Below are positions 7,901 to 14,815 of a stretch of DNA of 64,000 bases, one piece after another. Both the position numbers and the translations under genes were made by a program. Each line of letters begins with the position of its first letter. Position 1 is the stretch's first letter. The stretch is from Sulfuritalea hydrogenivorans sk43H. Lineage in GTDB: Bacteria > Pseudomonadota > Gammaproteobacteria > Burkholderiales > Rhodocyclaceae. The DNA lies in the NCBI RefSeq assembly GCF_000828635.1, contig NZ_AP012547.1:1984001-2048000 (forward strand), given 5' to 3'. The notes beneath the pieces are model-generated. The model ran no database searches. It was not told the DNA's origin and saw only the letters and a program-made list of their open reading frames with translations.

Positions 7901-9946
7901 CGCTTTCAAGGCATCCACATTGCGAACAAAATCTCCGCCCGCTGCTTCTGCCATTTCCAGCTTGCTGCGCACGTTCCCGGCCAGGTAAGCATCCGCGGTT
8001 TCCCATTGCGATGTTTCCGGATTCAGGAAGATCAGACCGCGATCCGCCATGTCCGGGAGAAACGCCGATGACGCCTGCCCAAGCAGGGATGCCATCAACA
8101 CAACATCCACACATCCGCGCTCATGCAGCGACACCAACAGGGCCTCTTCCGGCGTATTGCAGCGGTCGACCTTGCGGACGACCCCCACGGTCCGACGGAA
8201 GAACACATCGGCCTTTTCCGCTACGCCGCCCTCCGGATCGTAATTCTCCAGAGACAACAGCAATGGCAGGTCGGGGTCTCCCTTGAACGCCAGCTTGTTG
8301 GCCTTGGCATGCAGATAGCCATGCCGCGCCACAAAGCCGTCATAGGCCATGTTGAGCATCATGCGGTAACTGCCAAGACGGCTATCGTCATCCGTGAGAT
8401 GCTGGACATGCAGCAACTTCCTCGCCGCATCACGAATCGCCATCATGCCGACGATGCGCTTGGCAGCCGTTGCCGATACCATTCCCTCGATGACCAGCAG
8501 CTCCTGGCCTTCCGAGACAGCCAAACGGCCATCGTCGGTGAGGCAGAATGCGCCCGGCTTCACGAACTCCGGCGCTGCGACACGAATGTCGCGCTGCGGC
8601 TTGCCACTGGGCTCGGAATTTCTCGCCGCCCGGGGGTGATAAACGCCCTCTGGCAAACGCGCAATCCGTTCCCGTAAAGCAGTGCCGATATCGCCATCGA
8701 AAATGGCAGCATTCGACAAGCCATAGCCATTCGACTTCTGTCCCATGCGCCCGATCAGCATCTCCGGGTTCTGGACATACCAGTTCGAGACATACAAACG
8801 GCGGTAGCCGTCACACATCGCATAGGGCGCTTCGACCACGTTAATCCAATCGTCAGCGGCCTTTTCGCCTGCCCCCAACTTCTGGAGAAAGACGATATCG
8901 GTCGTGACGTCGGTATTGGCGATCTGCGAAAACGTCCCGGACGGCAGACGTATCGCCCCCAGCAGCCTTGCCTGGGAGGCCATATGGCGCCGCGCCCGAT
9001 CTTCCCACTTGTCCAACGTTCCGGCCGACGTGATGAACGCCACCAGACCACCAGGACGGGTCACTTCCAGGGCACGCCCGAAGAAGTAGTCGTGGATCAG
9101 GAAGTTTGCATAAGGCACGTTCCGATCGTCCGGCACCTGATAGTTCCCGAAAGGAACATTCGAGATCACCAGATCGAACCAGTCTTTGGGCAATCGCGCC
9201 TTCTCGAAGCCCACCGTCAAGGTACGAACCCCGTGTTGCCCATACAGGCGCGACAGCATCCGCGACGACAGACGGTCGATTTCGATGGCCGTGATCTCCG
9301 AGACTTCGGCCAGATCCTTTGGCATGGCACCGATGAAATACCCGGTACCCGCCGAGGGATCGAGGACGCGACCGCCCCGAAAACCGAGTCGGCGTACTGC
9401 TTCCCAGATCGCATCGATCACGAAAACTGCCGTGTAATGGGCATTGACCACACTCCCCTTGGCGCTCGTGTAATCCTCGCCCAACAGATCCGGCAATGAC
9501 TCGGCTCTCGCCCGCCACGCTGGATCGTCCTGCTCAGGATTGAACGCTTTGGGAAGCCCGCCCCATCCGGTATATCGATTGAGGATGGATCGCTCTTCGT
9601 CAGTCGGGAATCGTTTTTCGGCATCCAGCAACGACAACACTGCGATCGCCGCCAGATTCGCCTCGAACTTCCCGACATCCCCACGCAACATCGCATGCAG
9701 GGAGCTATCCAGCACGGGCCATACCGCGCGAAGCGGCTTGGGTGCCGTAACATCGGCAGCCACCTCGACAACCCGTTCTGCGATGTCGCCCGAACTTCCC
9801 TCATCGATGACCGGTACGGCGTCATGTACTTCGTTGACCAAGGGAAAGGCGATGATTTCTGCCGTACATCTTGCCTCCGGTAATGGATCGTCGGGGGCAA
9901 ATCCGGGAAGCCACATCGTGACCTCCGCAAGTTTCTTGAGTTTCAT
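4946..9946 (-). CDS. N6-adenine DNA methyltransferase fused to SNF2-type DEAD/DEAH helicase (DarB-like)
   Basis: 1666 aa from the ATG at 9946, chosen for its AGGAG 8 bases upstream. Around residues 195-205 DPSAGTGYFIGAMP is the SAM-binding motif I of a gamma-class methylase; around 263-267 NVPFG stands where NPPF/DPPY catalytic motifs are found. A helicase follows: Walker A HVVGAGKT near 870-877, DEAH in DFLFIDEAHYF near 1030, and motif VI in EQREGRIIRQGN near 1365. This methylase-helicase fusion recurs on phages (P1 DarB) and conjugative elements, where it is linked to protection or anti-defence. It is the long second gene block of a unit with two hypothetical genes upstream. Exact function is inferred. 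Confidence 0.85.
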   Translation of the reverse strand: MKLKKLAEVTMWLPGFAPDDPLPEARCTAEIIAFPLVNEVHDAVPVIDEGSSGDIAERVVEVAADVTAPKPLRAVWPVLDSSLHAMLRGDVGKFEANLAAIAVLSLLDAEKRFPTDEERSILNRYTGWGGLPKAFNPEQDDPAWRARAESLPDLLGEDYTSAKGSVVNAHYTAVFVIDAIWEAVRRLGFRGGRVLDPSAGTGYFIGAMPKDLAEVSEITAIEIDRLSSRMLSRLYGQHGVRTLTVGFEKARLPKDWFDLVISNVPFGNYQVPDDRNVPYANFLIHDYFFGRALEVTRPGGLVAFITSAGTLDKWEDRARRHMASQARLLGAIRLPSGTFSQIANTDVTTDIVFLQKLGAGEKAADDWINVVEAPYAMCDGYRRLYVSNWYVQNPEMLIGRMGQKSNGYGLSNAAIFDGDIGTALRERIARLPEGVYHPRAARNSEPSGKPQRDIRVAAPEFVKPGAFCLTDDGRLAVSEGQELLVIEGMVSATAAKRIVGMMAIRDAARKLLHVQHLTDDDSRLGSYRMMLNMAYDGFVARHGYLHAKANKLAFKGDPDLPLLLSLENYDPEGGVAEKADVFFRRTVGVVRKVDRCNTPEEALLVSLHERGCVDVVLMASLLGQASSAFLPDMADRGLIFLNPETSQWETADAYLAGNVRSKLEMAEAAGGDFVRNVDALKAVVPADLGPGEIDARIGSTWIPARDYAEFLDQLLECEGCTVEFCAEAGAWNIDVPWQGERSVASTQTFGTGRISAGELFVVTLNQMVPTIRDRDPVTDRYFVNTEETIAAREKQQALKEAFGAWVFADANRCERLVRLYNDQFNSVRLREFDGSGLALPGFSEVFNLHRHQKDAIWRIVSGGVNTLLAHVVGAGKTLTMICGGMELRRLGMASKPCYVVPNHMLEQFAAEFLRAYPGANILMASKDDLVGDKRRTLLSRIATGDWDGVLITHASFERIKMSDEAMTTFIEARVYEIECAIRASKSQKRGNRIVKELERAKKSWLARLEKLAAKSKKDDMLTFEELGVDFLFIDEAHYFKNLYRFTKMTRVAGLPNANSERAFDMFVKTRHVMEKHDGRSGVVFATGTPVSNSMAEMWTMQRYLQPATLRGNHVAQFDTWAGNFGESVTALELSPDGGGYRMNTRFARFVNLPELMTMFREVADIRTADMLKLPVPRFHLETVTAKPTAALKAFVATLVERAEVIRNGNVSPNEDNMLAVTNDGRKAALDMRLVVPREPEAPDGKVSLCAERIHGIWRDTTAFRGTQAVFCDLSTPTDDGRFSVYHVIRAKLVEMGVPGTEIAFIHDFESDTAKAELFKAVREGRIRVLLGSTLKMGVGTNIQTRLAALHHLDAPWRPSDVEQREGRIIRQGNLNEEVRIVRYVTEASFDAYIWQTLETKARFIAQVMRGDTGMRSAEDVELAALSYAEVKALASGNPLVMEKAGIDAEVAKLSLLKSQWDNQRWSNQRESATLPGRIEKLRQRIEAIEADIADRVDVRGQRFCMVLDGQRYVDRTEAGNALVRYYVDAKARTRKIGNWKTSTGEIVVGQFAGFDLAVSIPTAAADGPSFLLKKRRAYVAHHSDNPIGMVRVIENVANALESKLAEVHEDLARAEKRLADILAEISKPFDKEDRLTQLLVRQREINASLDLDKGNAGAMEAETEVA

Positions 9947-10020
9947 GCGGTTCTCCTGAAAAGCCGGAGACACGCTCCCCCTCCGGGGTGTGTCCCCGGA
10001 AGGGTTGAGAAACTTCGGTG
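9947..10020 (-). promoter_or_regulatory. Intercistronic leader of the methylase-helicase gene
   Basis: TCTCC (9951-9955 on the plus strand) pairs with GGAGA upstream, a 5-bp stem whose 3' arm on the mRNA overlaps the AGGAG ribosome site. A CCGGGGACACACCCCGG-type GC hairpin lies upstream (around 9976-9997). Same plan as the other leaders, with a shorter SD stem. Confidence 0.45.
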
Positions 10021-10078
10021 GGTCGGATGTCGAAGGCGCTAGCCCTGACAACCGACCGGGTGATACAAAGACGACTGC

Positions 10079-10654
10079 CTACATTTCGCCCCGCCCGCCG
10101 ACTTCGATCTTTCGCCACAGGGACTTGGAATCGCTCAGCCAGTGGTAGCGAATGAATGCCGACAGGTCGGCGTCATCGTCGATGGAAAGGATGAAGCGCT
10201 CGATGCTGTCCCCGCTGCCGTTGAGAGCCAGACCGGTCCGGTTTTCGCGAAACTTGGCCAGGCAGTCGGCGTCGTATCTATCACGCATCTTCTGCGTGTC
10301 GATATCGATGCAGAGCGAGACCCGGATACCCCGGTTTCTGGCTTCATCCAATGAGACGGCATCCGCCAACACCCGCCGCAGGCGAGCGATATAGGCTTCC
10401 GGCTTCATCCAGCGACCGTGAGGCTTGAGCGACCCACCTTCGCAGGCAGCGGCAAACTCCACTGCGGTTTGCATGACCTGCCAGGACATGCCCATGGCCA
10501 TGCAGGACCACCGACGAGGACGCTTGCCATCCTGCCGATAGACATTGTTGTCACCACCCAGCGAAGCCAGAATGAAATGGTCTTCGTAGGCAGATTCGAT
10601 GCGTTCCTTGGGCAGACGAATTGCCACCCAGTCATACTCGATGCGATACGACAT
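10079..10654 (-). CDS. Hypothetical protein of the element, 191 aa
   Basis: The start at 10654 (MSYRIEYDWVAIRLP) is supported by GGAGGC just upstream and by the conserved leader; the open frame runs further upstream without a ribosome site. The protein is soluble-looking with no signal peptide, zinc motif or nucleotide-binding loop. Features seen: GGDNNVYRQDGKRPRRWSC near residue 35 and an acidic ILSIDDDADLSAF near the C terminus. It sits between a 119-aa hypothetical and the methylase-helicase in one unit, so a role with that enzyme is possible. I do not recognise the family. Confidence 0.6.
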   Translation of the reverse strand: MSYRIEYDWVAIRLPKERIESAYEDHFILASLGGDNNVYRQDGKRPRRWSCMAMGMSWQVMQTAVEFAAACEGGSLKPHGRWMKPEAYIARLRRVLADAVSLDEARNRGIRVSLCIDIDTQKMRDRYDADCLAKFRENRTGLALNGSGDSIERFILSIDDDADLSAFIRYHWLSDSKSLWRKIEVGGRGEM

Positions 10655-10725
10655 GTGATGCCTCCAGAATTGAATGCCGGAGACACCTTCCCGTCCGGGC
10701 GATGTCCCCGGACGGGTGATGGCCG
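10655..10725 (-). promoter_or_regulatory. Intercistronic leader with perfect 10-bp hairpin and SD stem
   Basis: The clearest leader. CCCGTCCGGG (10690-10699) and CCCGGACGGG (10707-10716) form a perfect 10-bp stem. Downstream on the mRNA, TGTCTCCGG (10685-10677) pairs with CTGGAGGCA (10667-10659) over 9 bp if G-U pairs are allowed, hiding GGAGG. The two wobble positions are G-U only on the minus strand, which fits an RNA function there. Confidence 0.7.
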
Positions 10726-10740
10726 TGAGGCCGAATGGAT

Positions 10741-11100
10741 TTACAACTGCTCGGCCTTGGCTTGCGAACACAGGTACAGCAGGCAGCTCGAATTGCGCGG
10801 CCCCCACCAGCGATGCCAGCGGACCTGCACTTTGGCTTTCTGCTCCGCCGGCAAACCGAAATAGGTCTGCCGGGCGATTCGCCACCATTTGGCGGTGAAT
10901 TGGCGCCGTTCGACCTCAACGACGTCGGCACGCTGCGCACGGCGGGACATAACTTCATCCACCGAAGGCTGCAATGCCGCGACCTGGTCCGCGAAAAGCG
11001 GCAAGGCCTCGCGTTCTGCCTTCTGCTTGCGCAGCACGGCTGAGCGCTTTCTCGGGGTATCCCGAAAACCTTCATAGCGGGAATAGCGATCGAACATCAT
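10741..11100 (-). CDS. Hypothetical basic protein, 119 aa
   Basis: Starts MMFDRYSRYEGFRDTPRKRS at 11100, overlapping the stop of a 19-codon ORF by ATGA, so translation is probably coupled; AAGGGG lies 7 bases upstream. The protein is rich in Arg and Lys (RKRSAVLRKQKAERE), with a Trp-rich segment WWRIARQTYFGL and VQVRWHRWWGP. The charge suggests nucleic-acid contact but no known domain is visible. It is followed by an 86-base two-hairpin leader and the 191-aa gene. Function unknown. Confidence 0.55.
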   Translation of the reverse strand: MMFDRYSRYEGFRDTPRKRSAVLRKQKAEREALPLFADQVAALQPSVDEVMSRRAQRADVVEVERRQFTAKWWRIARQTYFGLPAEQKAKVQVRWHRWWGPRNSSCLLYLCSQAKAEQL

Positions 11101-11156
11101 GACCATCCCCTTGCCACGCGAATCGCTTCCCGCAACATGTGTACGAACTGCTTCAT
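11097..11156 (-). CDS. Small ORF of 19 codons, coupled to the next gene
   Basis: MKQFVHMLREAIRVARGWS, ending TGA inside the start codons of the 119-aa gene. It has the strongest ribosome site in this region (GGAGGCACC before ATG) and is the one served by the conserved leader. The peptide could form an amphipathic basic helix. It may be a coupling peptide that opens translation of the following gene, or a functional micro-protein. That it is translated is inferred from the SD and the ATGA overlap. Confidence 0.45.
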   Translation of the reverse strand: MKQFVHMLREAIRVARGWS

Positions 11157-11215
11157 GGTGCCTCCAGAAAAAAAAGGGAGGCAGCGACCCTGTCGGGAGC
11201 GAGCCCCCACAGGGT
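11157..11215 (-). promoter_or_regulatory. Leader of the 19-codon ORF unit
   Basis: TGCCTCC (11159-11165) and GGAGGCA (11177-11183) form a perfect 7-bp stem with an A-rich (U-rich in RNA) loop; the mRNA 3' arm is the Shine-Dalgarno. A CCCTGT...ACAGGG pairing (around 11189-11216) forms the upstream hairpin. Confidence 0.65.
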
Positions 11216-11220
11216 TGAGA

Positions 11221-11252
11221 AATGCTGTTTGTTTCCAGCGGCCAGCTACCGC
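11221..11252 (-). repeat. Pseudoknot-like hairpin motif, copy 2 of 4
   Basis: Flank AATGCTGTTTGTTT (11221-11234), stem GCGG (11238-11241), loop CCAGCTA, stem CCGC (11249-11252). Same loop and flank as the other copies. Confidence 0.65.
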
Positions 11253-11260
11253 TTTTCAGT

Positions 11261-11278
11261 CGTTCCCATATGGGAACG
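11261..11278. promoter_or_regulatory. Perfect 18-bp palindrome, possible operator
   Basis: CGTTCCCATATGGGAACG is a perfect palindrome located between the terminator of the PRTRC unit and the pseudoknot motif of the next unit. The position is where a promoter is expected, so an operator for a dimeric repressor or an extra hairpin of the leader are both possible. Confidence 0.35.
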
Positions 11279-11335
11279 GCCAAACTCGGGTTTTCCACAG
11301 CGGGCGGGTTGGATGACTCACCCGTTCTGGAAAGC

Positions 11336-11363
11336 CCGGCACACGCAACTGCGCGTGCACCGG
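11336..11363 (-). terminator. Hairpin terminator after the PRTRC unit
   Basis: CCGGTGCACGCGC and GCGTGTGCCGG form a long stem on the minus strand, followed by GCTTTCC. It lies 16 bases after the ThiF stop. Its tail resembles that of the hairpins at 4732 and 20235. Confidence 0.5.
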
Positions 11364-11379
11364 AAAATGGCTCCCACCC

Positions 11380-12186
11380 TCAACTCCCCTGCCCTTTGCG
11401 CTTACGACTGCGCGCAGGCTTGGGATAGCCGAATCGGGACCATGCCGCCGGATCGACGGGAAGCGGTGTCGTCCGGGCATTCTTGAGATTCACAAAAACA
11501 CCGTGATAGGCGATCTGGCCGTAGCGGAACAACTCCCACAGCAGATTCAGGGCATACAGCGAGACCCCGCGATTGACGAACAGCGACTGCTTGTCGAGGG
11601 CATCGGCCAGCGAGCAGGACGGCGTGTCATCTTCGGCTTCCTGCGACTCATCGACGATCTCCGGGAGAAGATCGCCAGCATGAGGCAGCCGGTTCGCATC
11701 GGGCTTGGCCCAACGCGCCGGCACCACACCGAGAATGACCTGACCATCATGCAGGCGGTTGCCCAGATCGAGCCAATACCCGCCGCCGGCACGTCCTACC
11801 GATTCCAGGATTGCTTTGCGCGCCAGACGATTGTCCACACAACCAATCGCCAGATCGGTGCGCAAACTCTCGCCCGCAGTGAGTCGCCGCATCTGCGCCT
11901 TCCAGCCGGTACTCATTGCCATGTTGATGCGATTGACGAGTACCGATGCCTTGGAGAGCCCCACGTCGGACGGATAAAACATCTGCCGCCCGACATTGGC
12001 TTCCGACACCTGGTCGGCGTCCACAACGGTCACATCCAGTCCCCCGGGGTGACCCAAGGCAAGCATGGCCGTATGCAGCTGGGCCAGTCCCATCAGCATC
12101 TGGGAACCTGAACCTCCGGCCCCGATGACAGTGACACGCACCTCCCGCGTGAGCAGTTCAGGCACAAGATGATGGATAGCCATCAT
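11380..12186 (-). CDS. PRTRC system ThiF family protein (E1-like adenylating enzyme)
   Basis: 268 aa. ATP-binding glycine motif GAGGSGS at residues 22-28, acidic strand VVDADQV (54-60), NVGRQ with R67, K79, and CVDN with D118 match the E1/ThiF/MoeB adenylation fold. C191 in PSCSLADALDKQSLFVN is a candidate catalytic cysteine, as found in E1 enzymes that form a thioester with a ubiquitin-like protein. It overlaps the protein A gene by 29 bases; AGGAGGG precedes the ATG pair at 12186/12183. Predicted role: activate the C terminus of the cassette's beta-grasp protein. The family is established, the chemistry in PRTRC is inferred. Confidence 0.88.
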   Translation of the reverse strand: MMAIHHLVPELLTREVRVTVIGAGGSGSQMLMGLAQLHTAMLALGHPGGLDVTVVDADQVSEANVGRQMFYPSDVGLSKASVLVNRINMAMSTGWKAQMRRLTAGESLRTDLAIGCVDNRLARKAILESVGRAGGGYWLDLGNRLHDGQVILGVVPARWAKPDANRLPHAGDLLPEIVDESQEAEDDTPSCSLADALDKQSLFVNRGVSLYALNLLWELFRYGQIAYHGVFVNLKNARTTPLPVDPAAWSRFGYPKPARSRKRKGQGS

Positions 12187-12811
12187 TCCCTCCTGTCTGG
12201 CCGCTCAAGCCGGTCTCATCGAATGCCAGCGGCAGGAACAGCCCGTTGGCGCATAAACGAAACGCCGTGGAGCATTGCCCGCGATCGCAATTGCCGATCA
12301 CACCGGCAATCTTGAACTCCCCGCGATCATCCCGATCGTCCTGCGTCGAGAAGAAGGCCGAGAGGCGACCATGGGAATGCAGGTCGACCACCAGATGCTC
12401 ATCCTCATCGAGGAGCGGCCGGCGATAACGTACATGCGCGCATCCCGTCGATTCTTCTGTCGGGAACACCAGCCGCATCTCGCCGGAGCCGGCATGCCAC
12501 ACGATCCATCCCACACACTCTTCCGGGCAACGATCAAGCGCAAACCGGTAGAACTCGATGACCAGATGGCGAGGAATCTTGCCAAAGGACAGGGAGAGCT
12601 CACGGCCCACCCACCCATAGGGCATGGGGACGCTTTTCTGGCAGACCAGCGGCACCCTGAGATACAACCAGGGACGCCGTGCTTCGAGCCAGAGCCCGTC
12701 ACCGGTCACCAGAAAGCGATGACCATTCTCGACCAGGGGCGTGAATCCGCCATAGCGCGGCACCGTCACGACAGGTGCCGAGTGTTGCAAGGCGATATCT
12801 CTCGCATCCAT
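12158..12811 (-). CDS. PRTRC system protein A (JAB/JAMM metallopeptidase)
   Basis: 217 aa from the ATG at 12811 (AAGGAG upstream); a GTG one codon earlier is possible. The stop of protein B shares a base with this start. HSHGRLSAFFSTQDD contains the full JAMM signature H145-x-H147-x7-S155-x2-D158, so a zinc isopeptidase or processing peptidase like eukaryotic Rpn11 or bacterial JAB proteins is expected. A glutamate in PEECVGWIVW could complete the site. Together with ThiF, B and C it would process or remove a ubiquitin-like modifier. The cassette name is established; the peptidase activity here is inferred from intact residues. Confidence 0.87.
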   Translation of the reverse strand: MDARDIALQHSAPVVTVPRYGGFTPLVENGHRFLVTGDGLWLEARRPWLYLRVPLVCQKSVPMPYGWVGRELSLSFGKIPRHLVIEFYRFALDRCPEECVGWIVWHAGSGEMRLVFPTEESTGCAHVRYRRPLLDEDEHLVVDLHSHGRLSAFFSTQDDRDDRGEFKIAGVIGNCDRGQCSTAFRLCANGLFLPLAFDETGLSGQTGGNDGYPSSCA

Positions 12812-13548
12812 CACGCGTCTCCTTCCAGCACGGCGGCCTCAAAAGCTTGCCGTAGCGTCCAACCCGTCGGAACGAGCGTGCGCGTAGGAAAGCGAGTCAA
12901 GCGACCATCCAGCAGATCCCGCCACAAGGCAAACGGACCGGCCCGGTAACGGGTCAGCCCCCGTGGGGTATGGATATTCGGATGCGTGAAGTAGGACCGG
13001 AAGAAGGCTTCCTCCCAGGCCAGGTGGTTGTGTACCTGATCGCCTTTCGGCAAGCGGGCACTGCCGACACAGATGGTGCCGTTTTGCCAGACATTGAAGA
13101 ATGGCGCGACGGACAGTGGTGTGTCGGCATCAGGACGTTGCCGCCCCTTGAACGCAAACACCTTCCATGCCTTCGTGGTCACCACGAACACCAGTCCCGG
13201 ACAGGGAACCCGAGCAGTTCGCGCACCGAGTTCCTTGCAGTCGAACCAGACCTGCCTGTCCTGCGGAGCCCTGTACCAGACGAAGAAACCCGATCCTTCC
13301 GCGAGCACATGCGCCGGCTTGATGGCCGGCTTGAGCATCGCTTCCGGATCGAGAATGCGCATCAGCGCCATGAGCCCCGCCTTGCTGGCCGGAACCCCTG
13401 CTTGAATCACCGGACGATTGCCATCGTCGGAACCCACGTCATGAATCGACACGAACGCCGGCTTGCGCTGCGCATCCTGATAGACCAAGACGGCATGAGT
13501 CAGCCGGTACGACTGTTCGCTGGAAAACGTACTGACATTGATCGCCAT
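12811..13548 (-). CDS. PRTRC system protein B (prokaryotic E2-like family D)
   Basis: 245 aa. Start at 13548 is set by GGAGG six bases upstream; the frame is open further upstream without support. Long beta-rich N-terminal half (LTHAVLVYQD, FFVWYRAPQDRQVWF), then FFNVWQNGTICVGSARLP, where C160 sits at the place expected for an E2-like active-site cysteine after an Asn/Trp strand. The family is classed with bacterial E2-like proteins. It would accept the activated modifier from ThiF. The next gene, protein A, overlaps by one base. Confidence 0.82.
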   Translation of the reverse strand: MAINVSTFSSEQSYRLTHAVLVYQDAQRKPAFVSIHDVGSDDGNRPVIQAGVPASKAGLMALMRILDPEAMLKPAIKPAHVLAEGSGFFVWYRAPQDRQVWFDCKELGARTARVPCPGLVFVVTTKAWKVFAFKGRQRPDADTPLSVAPFFNVWQNGTICVGSARLPKGDQVHNHLAWEEAFFRSYFTHPNIHTPRGLTRYRAGPFALWRDLLDGRLTRFPTRTLVPTGWTLRQAFEAAVLEGDA

Positions 13549-13610
13549 CGCGACCTCCTTAATGAAATGGTGCAGGCGTGTCGAGCCCGGCGGGCAGGAC
13601 ATCACCCGCA
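13549..13610 (-). promoter_or_regulatory. Leader of PRTRC B (weak two-hairpin type)
   Basis: The spacer between protein F and protein B keeps the GC-rich segment (CCCGGTGCGGG with CCCGCCGGGC) and the GGAGG close to the ATG, but the SD-pairing stem is poor here. It is the least convincing member of the leader family. Confidence 0.35.
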
Positions 13611-13625
13611 CCGGGTTAATGGAAC

Positions 13626-14702
13626 TCACAGCGGTTCGGCGATCAGGGCGATCAGCCGATCCAGTGACGACAACAACTGCAACCCCAGGCCAGTCTTGTG
13701 GAGCCAGACATGGAACCCCTCGGTATCGAGAGGTACCGCGCCGGCGCCAAAGAGATCGGTATAGCCATCGCTGGCGCAATTCGCGTATTCGATAAAGTCA
13801 TCGAACACCCGATCCATAGGGTCATCGGCATCCCATCGCAGGTAAGCCCCGAAATAGACACACTCGACTTCCATGCCATCCAGGCCGGGAAGCTGCCCGC
13901 CATCCGCCATCAATTGTTCGATGTCGAGCAACACGGCGGCTACCGGCGCAACTTCTGGCATGGAGGACTGGATGCGGGACAAGGCCTCCTCATCCAGCAC
14001 CGGCTTGGCGCGAAGCACCCAGTCCGGGAAATGACCGTCATACCAGTCCGGAGAAATTGCATCCCCCAGATCCTCGTCACTCATTCCCATCGAACGCATC
14101 TCATCCAGCCATTCGGCTTGGTCACTACTCCCTTGCCAGTGGATGTATTCGCACAGATCGCGCGCCGATTGAGGCGTCAGGGCATACAGCGTGCGCCCCG
14201 AAGCCCGTTGCAACCAATACAGCGCTGTCTCACCCAAACCGGGACAGAGCGTCTCGATCCGGGTCAGCCGATCCTTCATGCCCATCCATACCACCTGTTC
14301 AGACTGAATGGCCCAGTACCACCGGTCATCGTCGTCACTGGCATCGGGAAACAACGATCCGTAGCCCAATGTTGCTGGACTAGCGGCCGCATGAACCTCG
14401 AAGGCAATGTGCTGCAATTGCCCCACCATGCGATTGATCCACGCAACCAACGCTTGTTGCACCAGCGTAGGCGGCAGACCGCTCGCAGACTCGGGAAGCT
14501 CCCCAACCTCCAGCCAGCGCAAGGCCAGCATCGCCCAGCGACGAACATCAAGGCTGGGATTGAGGCTGATCGTGAGTCCTTTGCCAAACTGCGGCAGACT
14601 CAGAGGATCAGGGCCTGGACGGAAGCGGCCACCTGACAGCGATCGCCGGGGGCCACGGTTGCTTGAGACCGGAGCACCAAGCGTTGCAAGGCTTGTACGC
14701 AT
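13626..14702 (-). CDS. PRTRC system protein F
   Basis: 358 aa. The start at 14702 has GAGGAG eight bases upstream; no later ATG, GTG or TTG fits, so it overlaps the preceding 70-aa gene by 103 bases. After a Pro/Arg-rich first 35 residues, a mostly helical domain (SLDVRRWAMLALRWLEVGEL, VQQALVAWINRMVGQLQHIA) is followed by an acidic C-terminal half. This resembles the alpha-helical proteins found next to bacterial ubiquitin-like operons. No catalytic motif is seen; a scaffold or adaptor role is possible. Assigned by cassette position and size as well as sequence. Confidence 0.78.
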   Translation of the reverse strand: MRTSLATLGAPVSSNRGPRRSLSGGRFRPGPDPLSLPQFGKGLTISLNPSLDVRRWAMLALRWLEVGELPESASGLPPTLVQQALVAWINRMVGQLQHIAFEVHAAASPATLGYGSLFPDASDDDDRWYWAIQSEQVVWMGMKDRLTRIETLCPGLGETALYWLQRASGRTLYALTPQSARDLCEYIHWQGSSDQAEWLDEMRSMGMSDEDLGDAISPDWYDGHFPDWVLRAKPVLDEEALSRIQSSMPEVAPVAAVLLDIEQLMADGGQLPGLDGMEVECVYFGAYLRWDADDPMDRVFDDFIEYANCASDGYTDLFGAGAVPLDTEGFHVWLHKTGLGLQLLSSLDRLIALIAEPL

Positions 14703-14812
14703 CGTTTCATCTCCTCGTGATCGAAGGCAGGAACCCCGGGAGGGATTCCACCTTCAAAGTGCGAGAAGTCGCCATCGGCAGCGGCTTGAAGCCGTTCCTT
14801 GAGCGACACCAT
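14600..14812 (-). CDS. Small conserved-looking protein of the PRTRC cassette, 70 aa
   Basis: MVSLKERLQAAADGDFSHFE at the start, with AAGGAG six bases upstream and only 3 bases after the stop of protein C. The strong ribosome site and tight spacing argue that it is real. It overlaps the start of protein F by 103 bases in another frame, which is unusual. No motif recognised. It may be translationally coupled to F, whose own ribosome site lies inside this gene. Confidence 0.6.
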   Translation of the reverse strand: MVSLKERLQAAADGDFSHFEGGIPPGVPAFDHEEMKRCVQALQRLVLRSQATVAPGDRCQVAASVQALIL

Positions 14813-14815
14813 GGC

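Noticed and set aside
1574-12811. RadC as part of the ubiquitin-like system because it also has a JAMM site
   Set aside because: RadC-type JAB proteins are common on mobile elements without Ubl genes, and it sits in another unit; PRTRC A is the better partner.
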